64,000 nt of DNA from a gamma proteobacterium SCGC AAA076-P13. GTDB lineage: Bacteria > Pseudomonadota > Gammaproteobacteria > Magnimaribacterales > D2472. Of the stretch, positions 44,820 to 53,958 are shown one piece after another. The translations under genes were made by a program, and so were the position numbers. The DNA lies in NCBI GenBank assembly GCA_000384935.1, contig ARRA01000002.1:1-64000 (forward strand), read 5' to 3'. Numbering within the stretch: the stretch's first letter is position 1; every line of letters starts with the position of its first letter. Under the pieces are notes generated by a model. It saw only the letters and a list, made by a program, of their open reading frames with translations. It made no database searches and was not told where the DNA came from.

Positions 44820-46732
44820 AAATAGCATATAGTCATCTAGTTCATTGCATAGAAGAAAAACCGAGCATTGAACAAATATCAGATAAATTATTTCAACTTG
44901 GCCATGAACACGAAATTGATGGGAGCATTTTTGATATGGAATTCACTCCTAATAGAGGAGATTGCTTATCTATAAATGGCTTACTAAGAGATTTAGCAGT
45001 TTTTTATACAGTTGATCTTAATCAAGAGGTATTTACTGAAAAACTAAATGAACTGCAATTAGATTTCGAGAATTTATCAGAAAGCACCTGCCCCAAAATA
45101 TCATTTCTTAAATTAGAAATTGAAAATATTCCTGAGACTTATAAAGGTTCTTTGGATAATTACCTTAAAGATTTAAGTTTAAATAAAAATAATTTATTTA
45201 CGGATGTTTCTAATTATCTTTCGTATGAGACAGGCCAGCCAACACATTGCTATGATGCGAGCACAATGAGCGGCAAGATTATATTCCATGAAATAGATAA
45301 AAATGAAGAGTTTGAAACATTGCTTGATAAAAAAATTACTCTTTCAGGTAAAAATTCAGTTTTTTCATTAAACAATAATGTTATCAATCTTGCAGGTATA
45401 GTTGGTGGAAAGAGTACGTCTTGCTCAACTAACACAAAGACAGTAATTGTTGAATGTGCATTTTTTCAACCAGAAGCAATTATAGGTAAATCTGTAAAGT
45501 ATGATATTCAATCTGAAGCATCTCATAAATTTGAAAGAGGCGTTGATCCTGATTGTCATGATAGGGTGCTCAGAAGATTTATTAAGCTTGTTAGCGAACA
45601 TGCAAATATAAAAGATATGTCTATTATTTCTTATAAATCTAAAGACAATCCAATTACTCAAATGCCAGTTAATGTTGGCAAAATAAATCAAATTATCGGA
45701 ATTAATATAAGTGAAAAAGAGTACTTAAGTTATCTTTCAAAACTAGGGTTTATTGTTGAGGAAGGCTTAATTGAAGTGCCATCGTTTAGAAGTGATGTTA
45801 AAACGCAAAATGATTTAGCAGAAGAGGTAGCAAGAGTTATAGGCTATGACAATATTTCAACATCAAAGATAACTATTCCAAACAATGAGAGAACAAATCA
45901 TAAAGCTATTGAAAATAAATTAAGATATTTTCTACTAGATAATGGTTTTTATGAAGTCATTAACTCTCCATTTGTTAATTTATCCTCAGAAGAGGCAATA
46001 AAAGTTGATAATCCGTTGGATTCAAACAGAGAATATCTTCGAACCAATATAACTAATTCCTTGGTGGACAACCTTTTATTTAATGAAAGAAGGCAAAAAG
46101 ATTCAATAAAGCTTTTTGAGATATCAGATGTTTATTCATTCGGCAACGGCATTAATAAAAAAAGAAAGTTATCTGTTATTGCAAGCGGAAGAGTGGGAGA
46201 AAATTACAAAGACTTCTCAAAAAAAATTAATAAAAAATATCTTGAGATATTATTTCAAGAAATACTTCCAAATGAAGTATTTAACTTTAAAAAACTATCA
46301 AGAGAGTTTTTAGATACAAAAATAAAGAATGAAATAATTAGTCTAGAGGTTGATATTGATAAATTCCCTTATGATATTCTTTCTTATAAAGAAATATCTA
46401 GCCCTCCTGATAATTTTAATGAATATAGACCTATTTCAGATTTACCATCCTCTATTAAAGATATTTCGTATTCAGTAAAGGATTTCAGTAAAATTAAGAA
46501 CCTCACAGATTTATTGCTTAATTATCAAAGCGACATTGTTAAAAATGTTTTTATTTTTGACTATTTTAAAAATGAAAAAATAGATGAAATAAAAATTGGC
46601 TTTAGGTTTGTCTTCCAATCAAAGATAGCGACATTAACTGCATCAGAGATCGATATGATTTATAATGAAATAATAACTAAAACTCAAGATATTAAGGGCA
46701 TAACGATACCAGGCATGAAGAAAAATATATGA
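44816..46732 (+). CDS. pheT: Phenylalanine--tRNA ligase beta subunit, shortened
   Basis: The beta chain of PheRS, with 638 residues against 795 in E. coli. The N-terminal strand (KIAYSHLVHCIEE...LFQLGHEHE) runs directly into MEFTPNRGDCLSINGLLRDLAV. The EMAP/Trbp111-type tRNA-binding OB domain that normally lies between these is absent. The B3/B4 editing region (SYETGQPTHCYDA, NLAGIVGGKST, ASHKFERGVDP), the B5 domain (EEVARVIGYDNI) and a C-terminal FDX-ACB domain (YRPISDLPSSIKDISYSV) remain. It overlaps ihfA by four bases. Confidence 0.95.
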   Translation: MKIAYSHLVHCIEEKPSIEQISDKLFQLGHEHEIDGSIFDMEFTPNRGDCLSINGLLRDLAVFYTVDLNQEVFTEKLNELQLDFENLSESTCPKISFLKLEIENIPETYKGSLDNYLKDLSLNKNNLFTDVSNYLSYETGQPTHCYDASTMSGKIIFHEIDKNEEFETLLDKKITLSGKNSVFSLNNNVINLAGIVGGKSTSCSTNTKTVIVECAFFQPEAIIGKSVKYDIQSEASHKFERGVDPDCHDRVLRRFIKLVSEHANIKDMSIISYKSKDNPITQMPVNVGKINQIIGINISEKEYLSYLSKLGFIVEEGLIEVPSFRSDVKTQNDLAEEVARVIGYDNISTSKITIPNNERTNHKAIENKLRYFLLDNGFYEVINSPFVNLSSEEAIKVDNPLDSNREYLRTNITNSLVDNLLFNERRQKDSIKLFEISDVYSFGNGINKKRKLSVIASGRVGENYKDFSKKINKKYLEILFQEILPNEVFNFKKLSREFLDTKIKNEIISLEVDIDKFPYDILSYKEISSPPDNFNEYRPISDLPSSIKDISYSVKDFSKIKNLTDLLLNYQSDIVKNVFIFDYFKNEKIDEIKIGFRFVFQSKIATLTASEIDMIYNEIITKTQDIKGITIPGMKKNI

Positions 46733-47004
46733 GCATCACTAAAAAAAATATCATAAAAAATATAAATAAGGAAACTGCAATATCAATTGAGGATGCGTCT
46801 ATCTTAGTGGAATCATTTCTAATGTTAGTTAAGAAACATGCAAAATTAAATAAAGTTAAATTGAGTGGCTTTGGTACCTTCTGTTTTAAAAAAACACCTA
46901 AACGTATTGGAAGGAACCCTAAAACCTCTGATTCATATATAATACCAATTCTAAATAAACTAAATTTTAAACCCTCTAATATATTAAAGGATAAGATAAA
47001 TTAA
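46729..47004 (+). CDS. ihfA: Integration host factor subunit alpha
   Basis: A 91-residue HU/IHF-family protein. VKLSGFGTFCFKK and RIGRNPKTSD are the IHF-alpha hallmarks (KLSGFGNF and PGRNPKTG in E. coli). The place directly after pheT identifies it as the alpha subunit. It overlaps pheT by four bases and its stop shares one base with the start of the export gene, so the capsule export genes may be co-transcribed with this block. Confidence 0.94.
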   Translation: MSITKKNIIKNINKETAISIEDASILVESFLMLVKKHAKLNKVKLSGFGTFCFKKTPKRIGRNPKTSDSYIIPILNKLNFKPSNILKDKIN

Positions 47005-48755
47005 TGAATAAATTCCTTGTTACAACATTATTAATTACTTCAGCTGCTATTTTCTCTCAAGAGCTAGATGAGTCGTATTTGAAAAGTCTTCCTGATAATA
47101 TACGAGAGGATGTTCTTTTAAAAATAGATCAACGCGATGAGGATGAAAAACCTATTTACAGAAGGCAGTCCTCTATGATAGATAAGCCCTTTTCAGAAGA
47201 AGAAATGGAAGCTAGGAAGAAAAGAAATAGATTTGGAGATAATATCTTCGATACAATGCAGTCTTCATTTATGCCTATAAATGAGCCAAATTTAGATAGT
47301 TCTTATGTTCTAGATTTTGGTGATACTCTTGAATTACAGTTGATTGGACAAAAAAACTCTATCGATAACCTTTCTGTAAAAAGAGATGGTTCAATTAATA
47401 TTCCAGAAATAGGAAAGTTATTTGTATCTGGCCTTCCACTTGATGATGTAAATAAACTAATCAAAGCAAAGATCAGTGCTGCTTTTATAGGAGTGGAGGC
47501 TTTTATAACCTTGGTTAATATAAGGGATATACAAGTTCTTGTTACTGGTAATGCATACAACCCTGGCATATACACACTTAACGGTAACTCAAATATTTTG
47601 AATGCCTTGAGTATGGCAGGTGGAGTAGATATAAATGGTAGCTTCAGAAAAATCGATCTAATTAGAAATAATGAAGTTATAAAATCAGTCGACTTATACG
47701 ATATTTTTATATATGGAAAATCGGGTTTTGGAGAAAGATTAAGATCTGGAGATTCTATAATAGTAAGGCCGTCAATGAAAATGGTAACTATTTCTGGTGC
47801 TGTTAAAAGGCCTGCTTTGTATGAATTAACTGAGGATAATAACTTTTCTGACTTAATAGATTATGGTGATGGGTTCGCAGATAATGCTAATTTAGAAACT
47901 TTAAGAATAGAAAGACCTTTAAAAGATGATACCTCCTTCATTGATATATTAGATCTAGATGAACTTTCTAACATTGACGTCAGGTCCAGCGACAGGCTCA
48001 ATGTTAGGGCCTTTGATAGAAGAACTGTAACAATTTCCGGTGCTATCAATACTCCAGGAGTATATACAATTTCAAAAGGTGAAACATTGTCATCATTGAT
48101 TAGTAAAGCTCAAGGTTACAAAGATAACGCATATCCTTTTGGCGGAATACTTATCAACGAAACAGCTTTAGCACTAAATGTGGTTGCTGCAGAAAAACTT
48201 TATAAGTCGTTTGTTCAAAGGTTGGTTACAAAAGGTGATGCTCTTTTTGCATCCGAATCCTTACCTTTTATTTTAGATGAGCTCAAAAAAACTGAAATAT
48301 CTGGAAGGGTGATGGCTGAGTTTGATCTTGATGTGATTGAAGCTAACAAGGATTTAGATACAACCCTTGATAATAATGACCAAATAATAATACCCATTAA
48401 AAGCGAACAGGTTTATATATTTGGAGAAGTAAATCAGCCTGGAGCTATAAGATACAAGCCTTCCAAAAGTGTTACAGATTATATTGCAGGTGCCGGAGGT
48501 GCCATAGAAAGCTCAGACGTTGATAATACATTTGTTATTCATCCTAATGGCGAGGTAAATAGAATAAGCAATGTCAGTAGGTTGTCTATCTTAAATAATC
48601 GAAACAATGAGATTTTAATATATCCTGGATCCGTTATTTATATCCCTCGAGAAGTTAAATCAAGAGATGCCTCAATGACTGCATCAATATGGGCTCCAAT
48701 TGTGAGCTCTGCAGCTACTAGTATAACTGCACTAAGCGTTTTAAATAGCAATTAA
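47004..48755 (+). CDS. Polysaccharide export protein with SLBB domains (Wza/GfcE-like)
   Basis: A 583-residue outer-membrane export protein. A signal peptide covers residues 1-18 (FLVTTLLITSAAIFSQ); there is no lipobox cysteine, unlike E. coli Wza. A poly-export domain (VLDFGDTLELQLIGQ, VKRDGSINIPEIGKL) lies at ~108-190. It is followed by about four SLBB repeats, recognisable by TGNAYNPGIYTL, SGAVKRPALYEL, SGAINTPGVYTI and FGEVNQPGAIRY. A C-terminal hydrophobic helix (SIWAPIVSSAATSITAL) resembles the membrane helix of Wza. The YjbH-like gene starts just after it. Confidence 0.9.
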   Translation: MNKFLVTTLLITSAAIFSQELDESYLKSLPDNIREDVLLKIDQRDEDEKPIYRRQSSMIDKPFSEEEMEARKKRNRFGDNIFDTMQSSFMPINEPNLDSSYVLDFGDTLELQLIGQKNSIDNLSVKRDGSINIPEIGKLFVSGLPLDDVNKLIKAKISAAFIGVEAFITLVNIRDIQVLVTGNAYNPGIYTLNGNSNILNALSMAGGVDINGSFRKIDLIRNNEVIKSVDLYDIFIYGKSGFGERLRSGDSIIVRPSMKMVTISGAVKRPALYELTEDNNFSDLIDYGDGFADNANLETLRIERPLKDDTSFIDILDLDELSNIDVRSSDRLNVRAFDRRTVTISGAINTPGVYTISKGETLSSLISKAQGYKDNAYPFGGILINETALALNVVAAEKLYKSFVQRLVTKGDALFASESLPFILDELKKTEISGRVMAEFDLDVIEANKDLDTTLDNNDQIIIPIKSEQVYIFGEVNQPGAIRYKPSKSVTDYIAGAGGAIESSDVDNTFVIHPNGEVNRISNVSRLSILNNRNNEILIYPGSVIYIPREVKSRDASMTASIWAPIVSSAATSITALSVLNSN

Positions 48756-48758
48756 ATC

Positions 48759-50869
48759 ATGAGGTTTTTTTTTCATTAATTTTTACTATTTCAGTAAGCG
48801 CTAATTATTATGAAGATTCTAATATCTCATATAACTCATTTGGCCAGGTAGGATTAATACAAACGCCAACAGCAGATTCCAAACAAGAGGGATCTATTTC
48901 TCTTACTATCAATAAAAATGATATTTGGAAATTTGGTACTCTATCCGTATCACCATTTAATTGGCTTGAAGCAAGTTATTTTTATTATAGGCCTTCAGAT
49001 TTAAGATGGGAGGGTAATAATGTTGCTGGGCATTATCTAGATAAAGGGTTCAATGTAAAATTTAAATATAAATCAAAAAATAATAATAGGCCTAATTTGG
49101 CTATTGGTTTTGATGATTTTGCAGGAACTGGTTATTTCACAAGAGAATATATCGCAGCAACTCAAAACTTGGGAGATATAAGGGTTACTGCTGGCCTGGG
49201 ATGGGGTAAATACGCAGGAGATAATAGCTTTGATAACCCACTTTCTTTCTTATCAGATAAATTAAATGTAAGACCTAGCACTTCAAGCAACTTTAGTCTT
49301 GGGGGAACCCCATCTTATGATAAATGGTTTCGAGGCAATTCAGCATTATTTGGCGGTTTAGAATATTTTGTACCTAATCGAAATGGATTAAGTATTAAAT
49401 TAGAATATGACCCATTTAATTATTTGGATTTTTCTGCTAAAAATAGAGGTGATGCCTCATTTGATCTAAGAAAAAAAGACTCCAATATTAATTTAGGCCT
49501 TAGTTACCCATTCAATAAATTTTTAACTGTTGATGCATCTTTTATTAAAGGCAATACTTTTAATTTAAGCTTTACCATCGGCACCACCTTTAATGATCAA
49601 CTAAGTAAGAAACAGAAATTTAATCCATCTCTTGATATTAAAGAAAGTAAAGAACATTCAAAAATAGAATTTTATGAAAGCATACTTCTCAATTTAAATA
49701 ATAATAATTTATTTTTACAAACAGCTTCTCTTAAAGAAAATGAATTAGATGTTTCCATTTCAACTTCTCAACATAGAAATGCCATCAGATCATCATCTTA
49801 TGCAGCATCAATTGTTCAAAAGGTTGCTGAAAAGCATGAAATAGATATCAATCAAATTAATATTAGTCATATAAACGCTGGCATTGAGTTAAATAATATT
49901 AAATATATAGCCAATCATATTAATAATGATAATTTGCCTATTGAATTATTAGTAAGGAATACTGCTCTTGAATCAGGGGATCCAACGGGGTTCGAGAAAG
50001 ATGAATTTAAACCAAATATTGATTTTCCTGTGATTTTCTCATCCATAAGTCCTACTTTAGTAACACACATTGGAAATCCTGAAAAATTCTTTTTTGGAGG
50101 CGTTAATTTACAACATATAAGCGAAATTCAATTTAGTAGAAATTTATTATTGAGTACTGAGTTTAATACCAGAGTTTATGATGATTTTGAAAATACTATT
50201 TCTGGACCAGGTTCTGTTATGGAGCATGTCAGAACAGATTTAGTTGAGTACCTTAAAGAAGATGACATGGTTATATCAAGAATGCAATTAGACTACGTTT
50301 GGTCTCTAAGAAAAGATACTTATGCAAAATTAAGCGGTGGAATTTATGAAACTATGTTTGCTGGATATGGAATAGAGACCTTATATAAACCATTTGATAA
50401 AAATTATAGTTTAGGGTTTGAAATATTTTATGTAAAACAAAGATCATTTGACCAACGCTTTTCATTTAAAGATTACAGCACTGTAACTGGACACCTTAAC
50501 TTTGGGTATAGCCTTCCGCTTGGTATTGAATCTAATATAAGCTATGGAAGATATTTAGCAAAAGATGATGGTTTTACCTTTGATTTAGGTAGAAGAACAA
50601 GAGCGGGGTTTAAGGCTGGAATTTATTTCACAAGAACTAATGTATCAGCTGAAACTTTTGGAGAAGGAAGTTTTGATAAAGGGTTTTATTTTCAAGTACC
50701 TATGGACTTATTATCAGGTAGTTACAATGGTAATTACTCAACTTTTAAAATATCGCCATTAACAAGAGATGGTGGTGCAAAATTAATACATGATAAAGAT
50801 TTAAAAGGTCTTATATATAACTCAACTTATAATGAGTTAAGTCAACAATGGAGAGGGCTCCTTAACTAA
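48759..50869 (+). CDS. YjbH/GfcD-like outer membrane protein, frame broken at a T9 run near the start
   Basis: A large beta-barrel protein of the YjbH family used in exopolysaccharide or group 4 capsule secretion. The main frame is open from before 48770 to 50869 but its first usual start is TTG at 49097, too late. Upstream in that frame it encodes a signal-peptide-like FFFSLIFTISVSA and then NSFGQVGLIQTPTAD...EGSISLTINKND, the conserved YjbH N-terminus. ATG at 48759, three bases after the previous stop, is out of frame by one base because of a T9 run (48765-48773). One extra T, or a -1 slip, gives about 703 residues, the family's usual length. Confidence 0.85.
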
Positions 50870-50888
50870 ATTAATTTATTTTATGCAA

Positions 50889-50916
50889 AAAAATAGCGGG
50901 TTAACCCGCTATTTTT
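50889..50916. terminator. Strong bidirectional rho-independent terminator
   Basis: A perfect 28-nt palindrome: AAAAATAGCGGG at 50889-50900, loop TTAA, and CCCGCTATTTTT at 50905-50916, with T-rich sequence to 50923 on the plus side and A-rich sequence on the other. It sits between the converging yjbH-like and gfcA-like genes and can end both transcripts. It is the clearest terminator in the window. Confidence 0.9.
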
Positions 50917-50928
50917 ATTTTTTACTTA

Positions 50929-51351
50929 TTAAGTTCCAGTTGAAGTACTTGTTGAAGTACTTGTTGAAGTACTTGTACTTGTTGAGGTACTTGTAGTGGT
51001 ACTTGTACTAGTTGAAGTACTTGGTGCAGTTGTTGGAGTTGTTGTTGTACTTGTACTTGGTGCAGTCGTTGGTGCAGTCGTTGGTGCAGTCGTTGGTGCA
51101 GTCGTTGGTGCAGTCGTTGGTGCAGGGCTACTGCTACCTCCAGAATCTAGCAATGCTGCTGCTGCTGCAACAGCCGCAGCTATCGCTCCTGGGCTGAGTG
51201 ATGTATCCTCTTCAACACTTTCTTCAGATTTAGCATCTGCCTCATCATTTGATACGTCTTGAGCAATTATTTGTGTTGAAAACATACCAGCAAAGAAACT
51301 GAATACTGTTCCCCATAAAACTCTAAACTTTGATTTTAATAATTTTGCCAT
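50929..51351 (-). CDS. GfcA/YjbE-like secreted Thr-Ser-rich repeat protein
   Basis: A 140-residue protein. It has a basic start, a hydrophobic signal segment (~12-30, ending STQIIAQ), an acidic stretch (SNDEADAKSEESVEED), a small-residue hydrophobic segment (GAIAAAVAAAAALLDSGG), then PTTA repeats and a tail of alternating Ser-Thr ending STGT. E. coli YjbE and GfcA have the same plan: signal peptide, Ala/Val-rich segment and a Thr-rich tail. Those genes stand beside YjbH/GfcD, as here, although this one is on the opposite strand. A good AAGGTGGAG ribosome site precedes the ATG. Its molecular role is unknown. Confidence 0.75.
   Translation of the reverse strand: MAKLLKSKFRVLWGTVFSFFAGMFSTQIIAQDVSNDEADAKSEESVEEDTSLSPGAIAAAVAAAAALLDSGGSSSPAPTTAPTTAPTTAPTTAPTTAPSTSTTTTPTTAPSTSTSTSTTTSTSTSTSTSTSTSTSTSTGT
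51059..51118. repeat. Five perfect 12-nt tandem repeats (GGTGCAGTCGTT)
   Basis: Five identical 12-nt units encode the TTAP repeats of the gfcA-like protein on the minus strand. Less regular GTACTT/GTTGAA-type repeats that encode the Ser-Thr tail extend from about 50935 to 51058. Because the unit is a multiple of three, changes in copy number keep the frame and would only alter protein length. Confidence 0.95.
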
Positions 51352-51549
51352 TTTTATACTCCACCTTGTAAAAAATTCTTAAATTTCACCAATGTCATTT
51401 AACTAACTTAGTTGACTTACAAACGATTATAATTGAAAAATAATGTATTGCATACAAAAAAAACACTTATTAAAGACATTTAGAGATATTTTTGGGTTTT
51501 TAAATGTATAAATTGTACACATATATTGAATTATGTATATTTCAATGTA

Positions 51550-51626
51550 TGGTCGGGATGGCCGGATTTGAACCGACGACCACTACACCCCCAGTGTAGT
51601 GCGCTACCAGGCTGCGCTACATCCCG
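51550..51626 (-). tRNA. tRNA-Pro (GGG)
   Basis: A 77-nt tRNA with encoded CCA, read on the minus strand. The acceptor arm is CGGGATG paired with CATCCCG, and the D arm AGCGCAGCCTGGTAGCGC is typical of tRNA-Pro. The anticodon stem is CTACA/TGTAG with loop CTGGGGG, giving anticodon GGG. The T arm contains GGTTCAAATCC. It stands alone between the gfcA-like gene and the esterase gene. Confidence 0.97.
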
Positions 51627-51719
51627 CTTTGCGTATAAAATATTTATTGTGAGGTTGTTTTTTTCTATAAAAATTAATAAGGTAATATATACATAATATT
51701 ACAAAAACTCTAATTAAAT

Positions 51720-53507
51720 ATGAAACAAATATTTTTACTAATTCCAATTTTACTTGGATCTAGCCTCTTAATATCAGATGATCTCAGCGTTCCCAATTCC
51801 TCAGGGATTTCTAACGGATTTTATAAAAATGGAGTAATCAATTGGAATGATATTCCATATGCACTTCCGCCTATTGGTGAATTAAGATGGAAAGCTCCTC
51901 AAAAAATTGCCAAAAATAACGAATTTATTAAACCAAAAGATAATAATTTTTGTATACAAAAACCGAGTGGAATGGGTGGCTCTGAGTCTTCAGGGGATGA
52001 ATTTTTTTCAGGATCTGAAGATTGCTTGTACCTTGACATAAAAGCACCAAAATTTAAGTCTGATAAATTATTGCCTGTGATGTTTTGGATTCATGGGGGA
52101 GGGAACACATCTGGGCTTAAGGATATTTATGATTTTTCAAAAATGGTTAGAAAGCATGATGTAATAGTTGTAACCATTAATTATAGGCTAGGTCCTTTTG
52201 GTTGGTTTACACACCCTTCCATTCAGAGTTTACAAAATGACAATGATAAATCTTCAAATTTTGGAACTTTAGATATTATTGCCGCATTAGAGTGGGTTAA
52301 ATTTAATATATCTTTGTTTGGAGGCAATCCAAATAACGTAACTATATTTGGAGAGTCTGCTGGTGGGCATAATGTTTTTAGTTTGCTTGCTTCAAAGAAA
52401 GCAAAGGGGCTTTTCCATAAAGCAATTAGCCAATCTGGATATACCACTTCCATTTCATCAGAAAAAGCTTACAGGCAAGAAGAGCCTTCTCCTACTTCTG
52501 ATCACACAAGTTGGAAAATTGTTAATAAGATTTTGGTTAAAGCCAAACTATCGCCCCAAACAGATTTGTCTAATATTGAGTTAAGAAAGATTCTCAAAGA
52601 ATTAGATGCTAGAGATTTCTTTATACATTATTCAGATAGGCCTTCGTATCAAGAAATCCCTCTATTAACTGCTGATGGTATTGTAGTTCCATTTGATGGC
52701 TTAAAAAAAGCACTCGCTGATAAAAACCATGTCAATATTGTTCCAACAACAGCTGGCTCAAATAAAGATGAAGTTAAATTATGGTTAGCCTCTGCTGAGT
52801 ATTTTGTTGGCCTAAAGTATTCCTTTTTTGGATCTTTATTGGGCGTTCCACGAGTTGCATTAAAAGATGAAGCAGCGTTTGAACTATTTAATAGTTATAG
52901 AAGCAGAGCCTGGAAAATAAGAGGGGTAGACAACCCCTTGAGAAGCTTGGCTTCTATAGGAAATAATGAACTCTATGCTTATAGATATGATTGGGATGAC
53001 CATAGAAAATGGCCTGTAGCAAATTTTAAGAAATTAATTGGAGCTGCCCATGCCACTGAAATTCCTTTATTAACAGGCAATAATAAACTTGTTGGTGACT
53101 ATGGGTTTTTAATATACCCCAAAGGCCCTTCAAAATTTTTTACATCAAAAAATATGATGAGTTTCTGGGCAAACTTTGCAAAGACAGGTAAGCCTGGCAC
53201 ATCTTCAAATAAACAAGAATGGACTAAATACAATGGATTGGATGAGATGGAATCTAATTTCATGGTCCTTGATAACAGAAAGAATTTAAAAATGAACAAA
53301 GATCAGAATTCTTTTAAATCGCTTATTAATGATTTGTACTATGAAAAAGATATTACTGATTTAGAAAAATGCGTAGTTCTTCTTCAAATGCTCACCTTTG
53401 TAGGTGATGATTTGTATGATGATTATGTTAATTTCTACCCAGGCAATTGTAACAGAAGAGATGCGGAGAATTTTTTAAGAGCAAATGCTAGCTTTATAGA
53501 CTATTAA
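51720..53507 (+). CDS. Type B carboxylesterase, secreted
   Basis: An alpha/beta hydrolase of 595 residues. A signal peptide (~1-18, IFLLIPILLGSSLLIS) indicates export. WNDIPYALPPIGELRWKAP, SEDCLYLDIKAP and FWIHGGGNTSG (oxyanion hole) are present. The catalytic serine is in FGESAGGHNVF near residue 217, the acid is likely in GSNKDEVKLW, and the histidine is in GAAHATEIPLLTG near 445. Substrates could be ester-bearing lipids or glycans. The preceding 90 nt carry no clear promoter. Its stop is 12 nt from the convergent terB-like gene. Confidence 0.9.
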   Translation: MKQIFLLIPILLGSSLLISDDLSVPNSSGISNGFYKNGVINWNDIPYALPPIGELRWKAPQKIAKNNEFIKPKDNNFCIQKPSGMGGSESSGDEFFSGSEDCLYLDIKAPKFKSDKLLPVMFWIHGGGNTSGLKDIYDFSKMVRKHDVIVVTINYRLGPFGWFTHPSIQSLQNDNDKSSNFGTLDIIAALEWVKFNISLFGGNPNNVTIFGESAGGHNVFSLLASKKAKGLFHKAISQSGYTTSISSEKAYRQEEPSPTSDHTSWKIVNKILVKAKLSPQTDLSNIELRKILKELDARDFFIHYSDRPSYQEIPLLTADGIVVPFDGLKKALADKNHVNIVPTTAGSNKDEVKLWLASAEYFVGLKYSFFGSLLGVPRVALKDEAAFELFNSYRSRAWKIRGVDNPLRSLASIGNNELYAYRYDWDDHRKWPVANFKKLIGAAHATEIPLLTGNNKLVGDYGFLIYPKGPSKFFTSKNMMSFWANFAKTGKPGTSSNKQEWTKYNGLDEMESNFMVLDNRKNLKMNKDQNSFKSLINDLYYEKDITDLEKCVVLLQMLTFVGDDLYDDYVNFYPGNCNRRDAENFLRANASFIDY

Positions 53508-53519
53508 AAAATTAAATAT

Positions 53520-53957
53520 CTATTTTTTAGCTTTATTTTTTAACCTTAGCACATCTAAATCTTTTAAATTAATAAGATCAGCAATTCTTCTTATTAATCT
53601 CTCCTCATTAACATCTAAGACATTGTCAGCATATGCAACGTTCCATAGATAGTGAATTAATTCGAGTTTATCTTCTATGGTAAAGTCATTATTTATATCT
53701 GAAATAAATTCATGAAATGAAACGCTGTTTTTACTATAATTTTTAATCAAATCAAGAATTTCATCTGGGTTTTTATCAACATTTTCAGTTACTTTTTCTA
53801 TTTCCTTTAAAAGGCTATTCAATTCATCATCAGATATACTTCCATCAGATCTCGCAACTTCGTATGCTAAAACACAAGCAACTAAATCTATCTCAAAATT
53901 ATGTTTATTAATGTCTGCTTCTTCCTTTTTATTTTTACTTTTAAAATAACTAAACAT
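53520..53957 (-). CDS. TerB-like protein
   Basis: A 145-residue, mostly helical, acidic protein. LVACVLAYEVARSDGSISDDE and LWNVAYADNVLDVNEERLIRRIADL are the paired helix-Asp motifs of the TerB/DjlA family. The ATG at 53957 is preferred: it follows the upstream gene's TAG by one base, whereas the longer form needs TTG at 53975 and adds only MREAHS. TerB proteins are linked to tellurite resistance and membrane stress, but the function of this group is unclear. It is probably co-transcribed with the sugar transferase. Confidence 0.78.
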   Translation of the reverse strand: MFSYFKSKNKKEEADINKHNFEIDLVACVLAYEVARSDGSISDDELNSLLKEIEKVTENVDKNPDEILDLIKNYSKNSVSFHEFISDINNDFTIEDKLELIHYLWNVAYADNVLDVNEERLIRRIADLINLKDLDVLRLKNKAKK

Positions 53958-53958
53958 G

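Noticed and set aside
49097-50869. YjbH-like gene starting at TTG 49097
   Set aside because: The same frame upstream encodes a signal-peptide-like segment and conserved family sequence; the TTG lies well inside the protein.
51059-51118. CRISPR-like repeat array
   Set aside because: The repeats are 12 nt, contiguous with no spacers, and lie within a coding region.
50996-51262. Plus-strand Val/Gly-rich ORF opposite the gfcA-like gene
   Set aside because: It is the reverse reading of a 12-nt repeat. The minus-strand frame has a signal peptide, a ribosome site and a family match.
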